From NCBI RefSeq assembly GCF_030649675.1, contig NZ_JAUTDR010000010.1:71416-135415 (forward strand): a stretch of DNA of 64,000 bases. The letters are read 5' to 3'. Origin of the DNA: Haliea sp. E1-2-M8. Its GTDB lineage: Bacteria > Pseudomonadota > Gammaproteobacteria > Pseudomonadales > Halieaceae. Below the pieces are notes generated by a model, which was not told where the DNA came from, did not search any database, and was given only the letters and a program-made list of their open reading frames with translations. This document shows positions 52,519 through 62,818 of this stretch, in pieces. The translations under genes were made by a program, and so were the position numbers. Position 1 is the first letter of the stretch, and every line of letters begins with the position of its first letter.

Positions 52519-53706
52519 ATGACCTTGCCCGTGACGCCGCTTACCCACCGTCCTCCCCTGCGCGCCCAGGATATCTATGACCGGGTGCTGGCGCTGGGCG
52601 ACCTGTTCCGTCGCAACGCCTCCGAGGCGCGCAAGATCCGCAAGGTGCCCCAGGACAATATCGACGCCCTGCAGGAGGCCGGGTTTTTCCTGGCCCTGCA
52701 ACCGCGGCGCTGGGGCGGGCACGAGGTGGACCCCCAGGACTTCTTTCGCATGCACCTGGCCATTGCCGAGAACTGCATGTCCACGGCCTGGGCGTCGGGG
52801 ATTATTGCCGTACACGCCTTCCAGCTTGCTTTGATGGACGAACGTGCGCAGCAGGATGTCTGGGGCGAGGACATTCATACCCGGATCTCGTCCTCTTATG
52901 CGCCGCTGGGCAAGGTGACCGAAGTGGAGGGCGGCTTCCGCCTGGGTGGACGCTGGGGCTGGAGCTCGGGCTCCGACCATTGCACCTGGGTGTTCCTCGG
53001 CGCCATCTGCCCCGACGGCGGCTTCCGCAGCTTCCTGGTCCCGCGCGGCGATTACGAGATCGTCGACACCTGGCATGCCATGGGCCTGCAGGGCACCGGC
53101 TCCAACGATATCGTGGTCAACGATGCCTTTGTCCCCGACTATCGTACCCACAAGGCCGAGGACGGCTTCCTGGGCACCAACCCCGGCGTCACCGCGGACA
53201 GCGCGCCGCTGTACCGCCTGCCCTGGGCGCAGCTGTTCGTGCGGGTGGTGTCTACCCCGGCGATCGGCGCCGCGCGGGAAGCCCTGGACCTCTACCGCCA
53301 ACTGGTGGTGGGCAAGGCCAGCGGCGATGCGACCAAGCTCGCCGGTGATACCGCACCTCAGGAACGCATAGCCGCCGCCATCACCAGCATCGATGAGATG
53401 GAGGCAATCCTGTTTCGCAATTTCGACCGCATGATGGCCCAGGTCACCTCAGGTGAGGAAGTGCCGGTCCTGGAGCGGATCAAGTATCGCTACCAGGCCT
53501 CACTGGTGATCGAGCGCTGCATGGCGGTGGTCGACAGCCTGTTTTCCTCCGCCGGCGGTGGCTCGGTATTCCTGGGCAGCGAGATCCAGCAGCGGTTCCT
53601 GGATATTCACACGGGCCGGGCCCACGTGGCCAACAACCCCACGGCATTCGCCCGTAACCTGGGCTCGGTGCTGCTGGGCAACGAGAGCAAGGACTTCTTC
53701 GTCTAG
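52519..53706 (+). CDS. HsaA-like flavin-dependent monooxygenase (acyl-CoA dehydrogenase fold)
   Basis: A 395-residue protein of the acyl-CoA-dehydrogenase fold, closest in pattern to HsaA-type 3-hydroxy-secosteroid or phenol hydroxylases that use reduced flavin from a partner reductase. Landmarks are [58 protein letters not shown] and the C-terminal [16 protein letters not shown]. No steroid-pathway genes or reductase are nearby, so the substrate is open. ATG 52519 has AGGAG eight or nine bases upstream. Confidence 0.82.
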   Translation: MTLPVTPLTHRPPLRAQDIYDRVLALGDLFRRNASEARKIRKVPQDNIDALQEAGFFLALQPRRWGGHEVDPQDFFRMHLAIAENCMSTAWASGIIAVHAFQLALMDERAQQDVWGEDIHTRISSSYAPLGKVTEVEGGFRLGGRWGWSSGSDHCTWVFLGAICPDGGFRSFLVPRGDYEIVDTWHAMGLQGTGSNDIVVNDAFVPDYRTHKAEDGFLGTNPGVTADSAPLYRLPWAQLFVRVVSTPAIGAAREALDLYRQLVVGKASGDATKLAGDTAPQERIAAAITSIDEMEAILFRNFDRMMAQVTSGEEVPVLERIKYRYQASLVIERCMAVVDSLFSSAGGGSVFLGSEIQQRFLDIHTGRAHVANNPTAFARNLGSVLLGNESKDFFV

Positions 53707-53732
53707 CAGCCTGTCGGTCCGACAGGCTGCTA
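53704..53732. terminator. 29-base perfect palindrome overlapping the HsaA-like stop codon
   Basis: Two perfect 14-base arms around a single T start at the stop codon TAG and form a very strong hairpin. No T run follows, so it may act as an attenuator, an mRNA 3'-end stabiliser or a protein site rather than a classical terminator. Confidence 0.6.
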
Positions 53733-53744
53733 GCTCCACCAGGG

Positions 53745-53773
53745 TTACCGCCGGCGGCGCTATCCCGTACAAT
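53745..53773 (+). promoter_or_regulatory. candidate purL promoter
   Basis: TTACCG and TACAAT with a 17-base spacer, 40 bases before ATG 53814. The -10 is good and the -35 moderate. Confidence 0.5.
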
Positions 53774-53813
53774 GGCGGGCTTTCAGAAGACCTCTCCTGG
53801 AGCTCGCCCCAGC

Positions 53814-56800
53814 ATGCTGATTTTGCGCGGTGCCCCGGCGCTGTCCCCGTTCCGGCGGGACAAGCTGGCACACAAACTGTCCGCTATTGATCCCAAGATC
53901 CGGCTTCTGCACTGTGAATTCGTGCACTTCGCCCAGATCGACGAAGCCCTCGGCGAAGAGCGCCAGGGCCTACTGCGGCAGTTGCTGCATTACGGCCCTG
54001 CCGCCGGGAGCGAGCAGTCCGCTGTGGATACGGGCAGCGCCGAACTGCTGCTGGTGGTGCCGCGCCCGGGCACCATCTCCCCCTGGTCCAGCAAGGCCAC
54101 CGATATCGCCCACAACTGCGGATTGCGGGAAGTGCGTCGCCTGGAGCGGGGCACGGCCTGGTACCTGGAGTTGCCTCAGGGCTTGACGGAAGCGGCGCGC
54201 GGGCAGGTGACCGCGGCCCTGCACGACCGCATGACCGAGGCCGTGCTGCCCTCCCTGGATGCCGCGAGTGCACTGTTCCGGGTTCAGGAACCGGCGCCTA
54301 TGGCCACGGTGGATATCCTCGGCGGTGGCCGCGATGCGCTGGTAGCGGCGGATGCCAACCTCGGCCTGGCCCTGGCCGAGGACGAGGTCGACTACCTGGT
54401 GCAGGCGTTTAACGGCCTCGGGCGCAACCCCAGCGACGTCGAGCTGATGATGTTCGCCCAGGCCAATTCCGAGCACTGCCGGCACAAGATCTTCAACGCC
54501 AGCTGGACCATCGATGGCGTGGCCCAGGACAAGTCCCTGTTCGGCATGATCCGCAATACCCACGAGTGCGGCGGTGAGAATGTCCTCTCCGCCTATTCTG
54601 ACAACGCAGCCGTTGTCGCCGGCCACCACGCCGGCCGCTTCTTCCCCGACCCGGAGACCGCGGAGTACGACTTTTCCCAGGAACCCATCCACCTGCTGAT
54701 GAAGGTGGAGACCCACAACCACCCCACAGCCATTGCGCCATTTCCGGGCGCCGGCACCGGCGCCGGCGGCGAAATACGCGACGAGGGCGCAGTCGGGCGC
54801 GGCTCCAAGCCCAAAGTCGGCCTCAGCGGGTTCTCTGTGTCCAATTTGCAGATCCCGGGCTATGTCCAGCCCTGGGAGTCGGACTACGGCAAACCTGCGC
54901 GCATCGTGTCGGCGCTGGAGATCATGCTCGAGGGGCCGATCGGCGGCGCCGCCTTCAACAACGAGTTTGGGCGCCCGAACCTGTGTGGCTACTTCCGCAG
55001 TTTTGAACTGGATGCGCCGGGCGCGGATGGCGTTGAGCGCCGCGGCTACCACAAGCCGATCATGATCGCCGGCGGTTACGGCAATATCCGCGAGGAACAT
55101 GTGGAGAAGGGTGAGTTCGCTCCCGGCGCCAAGCTGATTGTCCTGGGCGGCCCCGCGATGTTGATAGGCCTCGGCGGCGGCGCCGCCTCCTCCATGGCCA
55201 GCGGTGCCAGCGCCGAGGATCTGGACTTCGCCTCGGTGCAGCGCCAGAACCCGGAAATGGAGCGCCGCTGCCAGGAGGTCATCGACCGCTGCTGGCAGCT
55301 GGGTGAACGCAACCCCATTGCCTTTATTCACGACGTCGGTGCCGGCGGTCTCTCCAACGCGCTGCCGGAGCTGGTCAAGGACGGCGGCCGCGGCGGCCGT
55401 TTCGCCCTGCGCAACGTCCCCAACGACGAGCCCGGCATGGCGCCGCTGGCGATCTGGTGCAACGAGTCCCAGGAGCGCTATGTACTGGCGGTGGAGCCGG
55501 AGCACCTTGCGGGCTTCGAAGCTATCTGCGCCCGTGAGCGCTGCCCCTTTGCGGTGGTGGGGGAGGCCACGGCGGAGCCGCACCTGACTCTGGCGGACAG
55601 CCATTTCGGCAACGCCCCGGTGGACCTGCCGATGTCCATCCTGTTCGGCAAGCCGCCGAAAATGCAGCGCGATGTGCGGCGAGTGCCGGTGAGCCTGCCG
55701 CCGCTGGCGCTGGAATTGCCGCTGGCCGAGGCGGTCGAGCGGGTGCTGCAGCTGCCGGCGGTGGCCAGCAAGCAGTTCCTGATCACGATCGGCGATCGTA
55801 CGGTAACCGGCATGGTCGCCCGGGACCAGATGGTGGGCCCCTGGCAGGTGCCGGTCGCTGATTGCGCGGTCACCACCGTGTCCTACGACAGCAATGCCGG
55901 TGAAGCCATGGCGATGGGCGAGCGCAGCCCGCTGGCACTGGTCAGCGGGCCCGCTTCCGGCCGCATGGCGGTGGCCGAGGCGATCACCAATATTTGCGCC
56001 GCACCCATTGCGGCCCTGCAGGACATCAAGCTGTCCGCCAACTGGATGTGCGCCGCCGGTCACGGCCGCGAGGACGAGGTGCTGTTCGACACCGTGCGCG
56101 CGGTGGGGATGGAGTTCTGCCCGGCCCTGGGGATCACTATTCCGGTGGGCAAGGATTCCATGTCCATGCGCACTACCTGGCGCGAACAGGGGGCACAGCG
56201 GGCGGTAACGGCGCCGGTGTCGCTGGTGGTCTCCGCCTTTGCCCCGGTGACGGATGTGCGGCTGGCAGTTACTCCGCAGCCGCAATTACAGGAGGGTGCC
56301 GAACTGTGGCTGCTGGATCTCGGCCGCGGTGCCGGGCGCCTTGGCGGCTCGGCCCTGGCGCAGGTTTGTGGCCAGGTGGGCGACAGCGTGCCCGACATTG
56401 AGCATCCGGAAGACCTGGTGGCGTTCTTCACCCTGCTGCAGGAACTGCTGCAGGCGGGTACGCTGCTGGCCTACCACGACCGTTCTGACGGTGGCCTGCT
56501 GGTAACCGCGCTGGAAATGGCCTTCGCCGGCCGCTGCGGCCTGCACCTGGACCTGCCCAACCTGGCAGCCAGTCCCCTGCAGCAACTGTTTGCGGAGGAA
56601 GCGGGCGCCGTGCTGCAGGTGGCCGCTGCAGACGTGCCGGCCCTGCGCAGCCGGGCGCAGGAGCTGGGGCTGGCGGCCTGTCTGCACCCACTCGGCCGTG
56701 CCGTGGCTGGTGACGAGGTGACCATCAGCGCCGCCGGCTCACCCCTGCTGCGGGACCGCCGCAGCCGCCTGCAGTCGCTGTGGGCACGTACCAGCTACGA

Positions 56801-57713
56801 GATCGCTGCGCTGCGGGACAATCCGGACTGCGCCGCCGAGGAATACCAGCGCGTGCAGGCTGCGGACCCCGGCCTCTCGGCCCGGCTCGGATTCGATCCG
56901 CAGGAGGATGTGGCCGCTCCCTATATCGCCACCGGCGCCCGGCCCCGGGTAGCCGTGTTGCGGGAGCAGGGCGTGAACGGTCATGTAGAAATGGCGGCGG
57001 CCTTCCACCGCGCGGGCTTTACCGCGGTGGATGTACACATGAGTGACCTGCATGCCGGTACCCGCACCCTGGCGGAGTTCAAGGGTCTGGTGGCCTGCGG
57101 CGGTTTTTCCTACGGGGATGTGTTGGGTGCCGGCGAGGGCTGGGCCAAGAGCATTCTCTTCAACCCGGCCCTGCGCGACCAGTTCAGCGCCTTCTTTGCC
57201 CGCGATGACAGTTTTACCCTGGGGGTGTGCAACGGTTGCCAGATGGTCTCCACCCTGCGCGAACTCATTCCGGGGGCGGAGCACTGGCCGCGCTTCGTGC
57301 GCAACCGTTCCGAGCAGTTCGAGGCCCGGCTGGCGCTGGTGCGGATCGAGCAGAGCCCGTCCATCCTGCTCGCGGACATGGCCGGTTCGCACCTGCCGAT
57401 CGCGGTTGCCCACGGCGAGGGGCGGGCGGAGTTTGCCGTTGCCGGGTCCCAGGCGGCCTGCGAGAGCAGCGGCAGCGTGGCCCTGCGCTACCTGGAGAAC
57501 GACCTGTCCGTGGCCGAGCGCTACCCTGCGAATCCGAACGGCTCGCCGGCTGGTATTGCCGGACTCAGCAGTCGGGACGGCCGCGCCACTATCATGATGC
57601 CGCACCCGGAGCGCGTGTACCGGACGGTGCAGCACTCCTGGGCCCCGGCGGAGTGGGGCGAGGACGGCCCCTGGCTGCGCCTGTTCCGCAACGCACGGCG
57701 CTGGGTGGGTTAG
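53814..57713 (+). CDS. purL: phosphoribosylformylglycinamidine synthase
   Basis: A 1,299-residue single-chain PurL that makes FGAM from FGAR, glutamine and ATP in purine synthesis. The N-terminal domain starts [16 protein letters not shown]. The two synthase halves contain [36 protein letters not shown] and [12 protein letters not shown]. The C-terminal glutaminase has its Cys in GVCNGCQM, then HGEGRAEF and [11 protein letters not shown] 53814 matches the E. coli-type start; an in-frame ATG at 53772 would add 14 residues within the putative promoter. Confidence 0.96.
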   Translation: MLILRGAPALSPFRRDKLAHKLSAIDPKIRLLHCEFVHFAQIDEALGEERQGLLRQLLHYGPAAGSEQSAVDTGSAELLLVVPRPGTISPWSSKATDIAHNCGLREVRRLERGTAWYLELPQGLTEAARGQVTAALHDRMTEAVLPSLDAASALFRVQEPAPMATVDILGGGRDALVAADANLGLALAEDEVDYLVQAFNGLGRNPSDVELMMFAQANSEHCRHKIFNASWTIDGVAQDKSLFGMIRNTHECGGENVLSAYSDNAAVVAGHHAGRFFPDPETAEYDFSQEPIHLLMKVETHNHPTAIAPFPGAGTGAGGEIRDEGAVGRGSKPKVGLSGFSVSNLQIPGYVQPWESDYGKPARIVSALEIMLEGPIGGAAFNNEFGRPNLCGYFRSFELDAPGADGVERRGYHKPIMIAGGYGNIREEHVEKGEFAPGAKLIVLGGPAMLIGLGGGAASSMASGASAEDLDFASVQRQNPEMERRCQEVIDRCWQLGERNPIAFIHDVGAGGLSNALPELVKDGGRGGRFALRNVPNDEPGMAPLAIWCNESQERYVLAVEPEHLAGFEAICARERCPFAVVGEATAEPHLTLADSHFGNAPVDLPMSILFGKPPKMQRDVRRVPVSLPPLALELPLAEAVERVLQLPAVASKQFLITIGDRTVTGMVARDQMVGPWQVPVADCAVTTVSYDSNAGEAMAMGERSPLALVSGPASGRMAVAEAITNICAAPIAALQDIKLSANWMCAAGHGREDEVLFDTVRAVGMEFCPALGITIPVGKDSMSMRTTWREQGAQRAVTAPVSLVVSAFAPVTDVRLAVTPQPQLQEGAELWLLDLGRGAGRLGGSALAQVCGQVGDSVPDIEHPEDLVAFFTLLQELLQAGTLLAYHDRSDGGLLVTALEMAFAGRCGLHLDLPNLAASPLQQLFAEEAGAVLQVAAADVPALRSRAQELGLAACLHPLGRAVAGDEVTISAAGSPLLRDRRSRLQSLWARTSYEIAALRDNPDCAAEEYQRVQAADPGLSARLGFDPQEDVAAPYIATGARPRVAVLREQGVNGHVEMAAAFHRAGFTAVDVHMSDLHAGTRTLAEFKGLVACGGFSYGDVLGAGEGWAKSILFNPALRDQFSAFFARDDSFTLGVCNGCQMVSTLRELIPGAEHWPRFVRNRSEQFEARLALVRIEQSPSILLADMAGSHLPIAVAHGEGRAEFAVAGSQAACESSGSVALRYLENDLSVAERYPANPNGSPAGIAGLSSRDGRATIMMPHPERVYRTVQHSWAPAEWGEDGPWLRLFRNARRWVG

Positions 57714-57729
57714 TGTCCTGTCACCCTAC

Positions 57730-57757
57730 TTGTGACCCCCCTCGTATTCCTTATAAT
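57730..57757 (+). promoter_or_regulatory. secD promoter
   Basis: TTGTGA and a perfect TATAAT with a 16-base spacer, 77 bases before secD and just after the purL stop. It gives secDF its own promoter. Confidence 0.65.
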
Positions 57758-57834
57758 GGCGGACTTTTCATTCCCGGCAGCGCCGTACCCGTAGGCGCGG
57801 CTGCCGAGGCCCGGTCTCCTGGCAGAGCAAAACT

Positions 57835-59715
57835 ATGCTGAACAAATATCCATTGTGGAAATATGTCCTGGTGCTGATGGTGTTGGCCACGGGCCTCCTG
57901 TACGCCTCACCCAATCTCTATGCACCGGATCCGGCGCTGCAGATTACCGGGGAGAGCAGTGCCCAGGTCATTGATCAGCAGACCCTGTCCCGGGCAACCG
58001 CCGCCCTGACGGAGGCCGGCATCGAGCACTTCGGTGAGCTCATCGACCCGAACGGGCGCAATGCCCTGGTGCGCCTGCAGAATGCCGACGAACAGCTGGT
58101 GGCCCAGGCCCGGGTGCAGCGCGCACTGGGCGACGGCTTCATCGTGGCGCTGAATCTGGCACCGACCACCCCGGACTGGCTCAGCAGTCTCGGTGGCCAG
58201 CCCATGAAGCTGGGTCTGGACCTGAGCGGCGGCGTGCATTTCAAGCTGGAAGTGGACATTGATGCGGCCATGGAGCGGCGCCAGGAATACTATGCCACCG
58301 CCATTCGCCGCGCCCTGCGCGAAGACCGTATCCGCGGTATCGTCGACGCCGATGCCGCGGGCCGCATCGTCGCCCGCCTGCGGACCGAGGCCGACCGCGA
58401 ACAGACCCGGGATCTGGTGGTGGAAAATCATCCGGAACTGACCCTGGAGCGCGGCGGCTCCGGCGACAACTGGACCCTGACCGCGGCCATGACCGAGCAG
58501 ATGCGCACGGAAATTGCCAACTATGCGGTGACCCAGAACCTGACCACCCTGCGCAACCGGGTCAACGAACTTGGGGTCTCCGAGCCGCTGGTCCAGCGCC
58601 AGGGCCAGAACCGCATTGTGGTGGAGCTGCCGGGTATTCAGGACACCGCGGAGGCCAAACGTATCCTCGGCACCGTGGCCAACCTGGAGTTCCGCCTGGT
58701 CGCCAACCTGGACGCGCCGGAATCCGAGAAGCAGCGGTTCGAGTATCGCAGCGAAGACCGCGCCGGCTCGTTCGAATGGCTGGAGCGGGAGATCATCATC
58801 ACCGGCGAGCGGGTCTCCAATGCCCAGGCCAGTTTCGACGAGAACGGTCGCCCCAATGTGCAGATCAGCCTCGATAGCGAGGGTGGCACCCTGATGTCGC
58901 GGGCCACCCGCGACAACGTCAAGCGCCGCATGGGGGTGCTGTTCATCGAGCGCAAGTACCGCACCCGCTACGAGATGCAGGAAGACGGCAGTGAAAAGGC
59001 GGTACAGATTCCCTACGACGAGCGCAAGCTGCTCACCGCACCGGTGATCCAGTCCGCCCTGGGTGCCCAGTTCCAGATCACCGGCCTCGACAGCCCGCTG
59101 GAAGCTACCGAGCTGGCCCTGATGCTGCGCGCCGGCGCCCTGGCGGCGCCCATCACTTTCGTCGAAGAGCGCACCGTGGGGCCGTCCCTGGGGGCCGAGA
59201 ATATCCGCCTCGGGGTGAAATCCGTGCAGTTCGGCCTCGCCCTGGTGGTGATCTTCATGATCCTGTACTACCGGGTCTTCGGGATTATCGCGGTGGTGGC
59301 GCTGAGTGCCAACCTGGTGCTGCTGGTGGCGTTCATGTCGCTGATCGGGGCGACTCTGACGCTGCCCGGCATCGCCGGCATCGTGCTCACGGTGGGCATG
59401 GCGGTGGATGCCAACGTACTGATTTTCTCCCGCATACGGGAGGAGTTGCGCGACGGCCGCTCACCGCAGATGGCGATCCACTCGGGCTATGACGCGGCCC
59501 TCTCCACCATTCTGGACGCCAACATCACCACCCTTATTGTGGCGGTTATCCTGTATGCCGTGGGCACCGGCCCGGTCAAGGGCTTCGCCGTCACCCTGTC
59601 GGTAGGCATCGTGACCTCCATGTTTACCGCCATAATCGGCACTCGCGCCCTGGTCAATCTGTTCTACGGCGGGCGCAAGGTGAGAACCCTGTCCATCGGG
59701 GGAGTGAAATCATGA
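57835..59715 (+). CDS. secD: protein translocase subunit SecD
   Basis: A 626-residue inner-membrane protein that with SecF uses proton motive force to pull exported proteins out of SecYEG. One N-terminal helix (WKYVLVLMVLATGLLYASPNLY) precedes a large periplasmic domain (KLGLDLSGGVHFKLEVD, NRVNELGVSEPLVQRQG). Five C-terminal helices follow, with LTVGMAVDANVLIFSRIREEL and FTAIIGTRALVNLFYG. It overlaps secF by four bases. The usual upstream yajC is not present. Confidence 0.96.
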   Translation: MLNKYPLWKYVLVLMVLATGLLYASPNLYAPDPALQITGESSAQVIDQQTLSRATAALTEAGIEHFGELIDPNGRNALVRLQNADEQLVAQARVQRALGDGFIVALNLAPTTPDWLSSLGGQPMKLGLDLSGGVHFKLEVDIDAAMERRQEYYATAIRRALREDRIRGIVDADAAGRIVARLRTEADREQTRDLVVENHPELTLERGGSGDNWTLTAAMTEQMRTEIANYAVTQNLTTLRNRVNELGVSEPLVQRQGQNRIVVELPGIQDTAEAKRILGTVANLEFRLVANLDAPESEKQRFEYRSEDRAGSFEWLEREIIITGERVSNAQASFDENGRPNVQISLDSEGGTLMSRATRDNVKRRMGVLFIERKYRTRYEMQEDGSEKAVQIPYDERKLLTAPVIQSALGAQFQITGLDSPLEATELALMLRAGALAAPITFVEERTVGPSLGAENIRLGVKSVQFGLALVVIFMILYYRVFGIIAVVALSANLVLLVAFMSLIGATLTLPGIAGIVLTVGMAVDANVLIFSRIREELRDGRSPQMAIHSGYDAALSTILDANITTLIVAVILYAVGTGPVKGFAVTLSVGIVTSMFTAIIGTRALVNLFYGGRKVRTLSIGGVKS

Positions 59716-60626
59716 AAATCATCAACTTCATGGGCCAGCGCAAGCTTGCGCTGGCCCTGTCCACGATTTTATTGGTCATTGCCATCGCTTCCCTGGCGAC
59801 CCGCCAGCTCAACTGGGGCCTGGACTTTACCGGTGGCACCCTGGTGGAAGTGAACTACAGCCAGTCCGCGAACCTGGGTGAAATTCGCGGCCTGCTCAAT
59901 TCGAGTGACTACGCGGGCGCGATTGTGGTGAGCTTCGGCAGCGACCGCGATGTCATGATCCGTCTGCCCCAGGGCCACGCCGACACCGAGGGCACGGCGC
60001 TGGTGCGCCTGCTGGAGGACAACTTCGACGGTGTCGTCGAGCTGCGCAGGATCGAATTCGTGGGGCCCCAGGTGGGCGAGGAACTGCGGGAGCAGGGCGG
60101 ACTGGCCATGCTGATGGCGCTGGGCATGGTGATGCTGTATATCGGCTTCCGCTTCCAGTTCAAATTCGCCGTCGGCGCTGTCGCCGCCCTGATTCACGAC
60201 GTCCTCATCACCCTGGGCTTTTTCTCCCTTATCGGCCTTGAGTTCGACCTCACCGTGCTCGCTGCCCTGCTGGCGGTGATCGGCTACTCCCTCAACGACA
60301 CCATCGTCGTCTCCGACCGCATCCGCGAGAACTTCCGCAAGCTGCGCAAGGCCGACTCGATCGAAGTCATCAACATCTCCCTCTCCGAAACCCTGGGCCG
60401 CACCATGGTCACCTCGCTGACCACGTTGCTGGTGCTGGTTTGCCTGGCTCTGTTCGGCGGCGAAATGATCAACGGCTTCGCCAACGCGCTGCTGGTGGGC
60501 GTCGTGGTCGGTACCTACTCATCCATCTATGTCGCTGCCAATGTCCTGGTGCTGATGGGCGTGAGCAAGGAAGACCTCATGCTGCCGGTCAAGGAAGGCG
60601 CCGAGCAAGAAGACCTGATGCCGTAA
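59712..60626 (+). CDS. secF: protein translocase subunit SecF
   Basis: A 304-residue partner of SecD with six helices. The first periplasmic part has LDFTGGTLVEVNY, and the core has GFFSLIGLEFDLTVLAALLAVIGYSLNDTIVVSDRIREN and GRTMVTSLTTLLVLV, all typical of SecF. It starts within the secD stop (ATGA), so translation is coupled. The short GGGG/CCCC pairing after the stop is too weak to call a terminator. Confidence 0.96.
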   Translation: MKIINFMGQRKLALALSTILLVIAIASLATRQLNWGLDFTGGTLVEVNYSQSANLGEIRGLLNSSDYAGAIVVSFGSDRDVMIRLPQGHADTEGTALVRLLEDNFDGVVELRRIEFVGPQVGEELREQGGLAMLMALGMVMLYIGFRFQFKFAVGAVAALIHDVLITLGFFSLIGLEFDLTVLAALLAVIGYSLNDTIVVSDRIRENFRKLRKADSIEVINISLSETLGRTMVTSLTTLLVLVCLALFGGEMINGFANALLVGVVVGTYSSIYVAANVLVLMGVSKEDLMLPVKEGAEQEDLMP

Positions 60627-60728
60627 CGGGGACCATCCCCCGCTCAATTACTTCCGGACGCAGGGCTTCAGTAGCAGGTGATGAAGGCCGGATTGACGGG
60701 AGCTACGTAGCGGGGCCGCGGTGCGGGT

Positions 60729-60836
60729 CCGGCCACTGCCAGTCAGGACTCGCCGCAAGTACATCCATGTAGGCTCGTATCGCCTGGGCGGCCCCGCGCA
60801 TCCATGCGCTCAACGGTCCCGACTGGCAGCGGCCGG
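60729..60836 (+). repeat. structured intergenic repeat, copy 1
   Basis: Arms of 21 bases at 60729-60749 and 60816-60836 are complementary with two mismatches. The loop contains GCCGCAAG, then ACATCCATGTA and GCATCCATGC, small palindromes with a shared CATCCATG core. Copy 2 is the same family in the opposite orientation. Confidence 0.75.
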
Positions 60837-60951
60837 CCCCACGCCGCTTCTGGTGCCCGTACCTTCCGAGCATGTCATTCGCTGGTCTGCCCGCTTTGCT
60901 GTATGTGCCATATCGACGACGCGTGCAGACGTCCAGTTGGCTCCGAAGGTA

Positions 60952-61067
60952 GGTCTTCAGCGGCAGAGCAGGCAGAGCGGGACTGTGTGAGACATGGATG
61001 TCGAGCACAAGCCCCCATGGACGGGTTTACGGCGTGTCCCGATCTGCCTGCTCTGGTGCTGAAGACC
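60952..61067 (-). repeat. structured intergenic repeat, copy 2
   Basis: Arms of 32 bases at 60952-60983 and 61036-61067 are complementary with three mismatches, a very strong hairpin. Read on the minus strand, the loop runs GCCGTAAA, TCCATG, GGCTTGTG, ACATCCATGT, the same order as copy 1. The right arm ends 17 bases past the suhB stop, so it may also end or protect suhB mRNA. Confidence 0.78.
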
Positions 61068-61084
61068 GGATTCACGCGAAGAAT

Positions 61085-61882
61085 CTAGCTTCCCAGCAGC
61101 GGCTTGGTGACCTGCAGGACAGCCTTGAAGCACTTGGGATTGCCGCAGACGATATTGCCCGAGGTCATGTAGTTTTCCGAGGCATTGATGTCGGAGACCA
61201 TGCCGCCGGCCTCTTTCACCAGCAGCGCGCCCGCGGCCATGTCCCAGGGGGCGAGGCCGATTTCCCAGAACGCGTCGAGGCGCCCGGCGGCGACGTAGGC
61301 GAGGTCCAGGGAGGCGGCGCCGGCGCGGCGGATGCCGGCGACCTGGCCGGCGAGGATTTCAAGGGTCTTGCTGTAGGCGGGGAGGCGGTCGTCGCAGTGG
61401 TCCTTGAACGGGATGCCGGTGCCGAGCAGAGCGCCGTCGAGACTGGTTCGGCTGCTGACCCGGATGCGACGGCCGTTGAGCTGGGCGCCGCGACCGCGGG
61501 AGGCGGTGAATTCCTCGCGTCGCACCGGGTCGAGGACCACGCCGTGCTCCAGCTTGCCCTTGTACAGGCAGGCGATGGAAACGGCGTAGTGGGGGATGCC
61601 GCGGAGGAAGTTGGTGGTGCCGTCCAGGGGGTCGATGACCCAGCGGTAGTCGGCGTTTTCGTCGCCGCTGAGGCCGGTCTCCTCGCCCAGGATTGCGTGC
61701 TCGGGGAAGGCCTTGCGCAGGTGGTAGATGATCTCGCGCTCGGCATTGCGGTCGACGTCGGAGACGAAGTCGTTGACGTTCTTCTCCTGTACGTCGATGC
61801 GGTCGAGCTCATCGGAGGCGCGGACAATCTGCTCGCCGGCCTTGCGCGCGGCGCGCAGTGCGATGTTGACCATCGGTTCCAT
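61085..61882 (-). CDS. suhB: inositol-1-monophosphatase family protein
   Basis: A 265-residue Mg-dependent phosphatase that hydrolyses inositol monophosphate; E. coli SuhB also assists rRNA transcription antitermination. Motifs are FVSDVDRNAE, GEETG, WVIDPLDGTTNFLRGIP and the C-terminal WDMAAGALLVKEAGG. ATG 61882 gives the family length; an upstream in-frame ATG at 61945 would add 21 atypical residues and start within the promoter area. Confidence 0.94.
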   Translation of the reverse strand: MEPMVNIALRAARKAGEQIVRASDELDRIDVQEKNVNDFVSDVDRNAEREIIYHLRKAFPEHAILGEETGLSGDENADYRWVIDPLDGTTNFLRGIPHYAVSIACLYKGKLEHGVVLDPVRREEFTASRGRGAQLNGRRIRVSSRTSLDGALLGTGIPFKDHCDDRLPAYSKTLEILAGQVAGIRRAGAASLDLAYVAAGRLDAFWEIGLAPWDMAAGALLVKEAGGMVSDINASENYMTSGNIVCGNPKCFKAVLQVTKPLLGS

Positions 61883-61916
61883 AACGGTGTCCTGGGAAGG
61901 CGTTTTCGGGCGCGGG

Positions 61917-61964
61917 ATTATAACAGTAGATCTCGCCTTGATCATACCGGCAATCTGCTACACT
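61917..61964. promoter_or_regulatory. divergent suhB/trmJ promoter region
   Basis: A minus-strand TATAAT at 61917-61922 fits suhB. On the plus strand TTGATC at 61938 and TACACT at 61959 (15-base spacer) could serve trmJ. The two overlap. Confidence 0.45.
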
Positions 61965-62007
61965 TGCCGGCTTTTGCTGGAGGGCGCGGCGCGCGCAGGA
62001 ACCGGGG

Positions 62008-62817
62008 ATGAATCTCGACAATATCCGCATTGTACTGGTCAACACCTCCCATCCGGGCAATATCGGAGGCGTCGCCCGGGCGATGAAAAACATGGGCCTT
62101 TCGCGCCTGACGCTGGTCGCGCCGCGGCAATTCCCGGACGAGCAGGCCGACTGGCGCGCCGCCGGTGCGCTTGACCTGCTGCAGCAGGCGACAGTTTGCG
62201 CGACACTCGATGAGGCCATTGCCGACTGCCAGTATGTAGTGGGCACCAGCGCGCGCGAAAGGCGCATCCCCTGGCCGTTGCTGGATCCGCGCCGCTGCGC
62301 GGAGGAAATGGCGCGCCGCTCAGGCCGGGAGCAGGTCGCGGTGCTGTTCGGGCGCGAGGACCGTGGGCTGACCAACGACGAGCTGCAGCGCTGCAACCTG
62401 CACCTGCACATCCCCTCGGATCCGCACTACAGCTCCCTCAACCTGGCCATGGCGGTGCAGATTGTCTGCTATGAGCTGCGCATGCTGCAGCTGGGGGACA
62501 CTCTGCCGGCCGCGGCGGAGGATGAGTGGGATGCGCCCTTCAGCACCGCGGCGGGCATGGAGCGGTTCTACCAGCATCTGGAAGAAACCCTGGTGGGGAT
62601 CGGCTTTCTCGACCCCGCGGCCCCGCGCCAGCTGATGGCCCGGTTGCGGCGCCTGTACGGGCGCGTGCGGCTCGACGAAATGGAGCTCAACATCCTGCGC
62701 GGGATCCTCACCGAGACGCAGAAGTTCGCGCCAGCGAGCGATCGCGTCCCGGACAATCGCGTCCCGGACAATCGCGTCCCGGACGATGGCGTCCCCGACG
62801 ATGGCGTCCCCGACTAG
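62008..62817 (+). CDS. trmJ: tRNA (cytidine/uridine-2'-O-)-methyltransferase TrmJ
   Basis: A 269-residue SPOUT methyltransferase that modifies position 32 of tRNAs. Landmarks are IVLVNTSHPGNIGGVARAMKNMG, VLFGREDRGLTNDEL and HIPSDPHYSSLNLAMAVQIV. A helical C-terminal domain follows (FYQHLEETLVGIGFLDPAAPRQLMARLRRLY). The last 25 residues are five copies of a pentapeptide of RVPDN or GVPDD type, encoded by a 15-base tandem array. They lie outside the conserved enzyme and are probably dispensable. Confidence 0.94.
   Translation: MNLDNIRIVLVNTSHPGNIGGVARAMKNMGLSRLTLVAPRQFPDEQADWRAAGALDLLQQATVCATLDEAIADCQYVVGTSARERRIPWPLLDPRRCAEEMARRSGREQVAVLFGREDRGLTNDELQRCNLHLHIPSDPHYSSLNLAMAVQIVCYELRMLQLGDTLPAAAEDEWDAPFSTAAGMERFYQHLEETLVGIGFLDPAAPRQLMARLRRLYGRVRLDEMELNILRGILTETQKFAPASDRVPDNRVPDNRVPDDGVPDDGVPD
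62741..62815 (+). repeat. 15-base tandem repeat in trmJ 3' end
   Basis: Five units of 15 bases based on ATCGCGTCCCGGACA; the last two differ by a few bases. The unit length keeps the frame, so the repeat only lengthens the TrmJ tail. Confidence 0.9.
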
Positions 62818-62818
62818 C

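Larger units (their letters stand above)
60627..61084. other. intergenic region filled by structured repeats
   Basis: This gap between secF and suhB has no credible gene. Short frames here are artefacts of repeat sequence. It holds two related inverted-repeat elements, listed separately. Confidence 0.7.

Noticed and set aside
53970-56285. 771-codon minus-strand frame opposite purL
   Set aside because: Rich in His, Arg and Gly as expected for the shadow of a GC-rich gene; no domain recognised, and purL is certain.
60703-61088. Small genes between secF and suhB
   Set aside because: The short frames on both strands lie within structured repeat sequence and have no ribosome sites or family likeness.
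60998-62011. 337-codon plus-strand frame opposite suhB
   Set aside because: Val/Ala/Gly-rich antisense shadow; suhB motifs on the other strand are complete.
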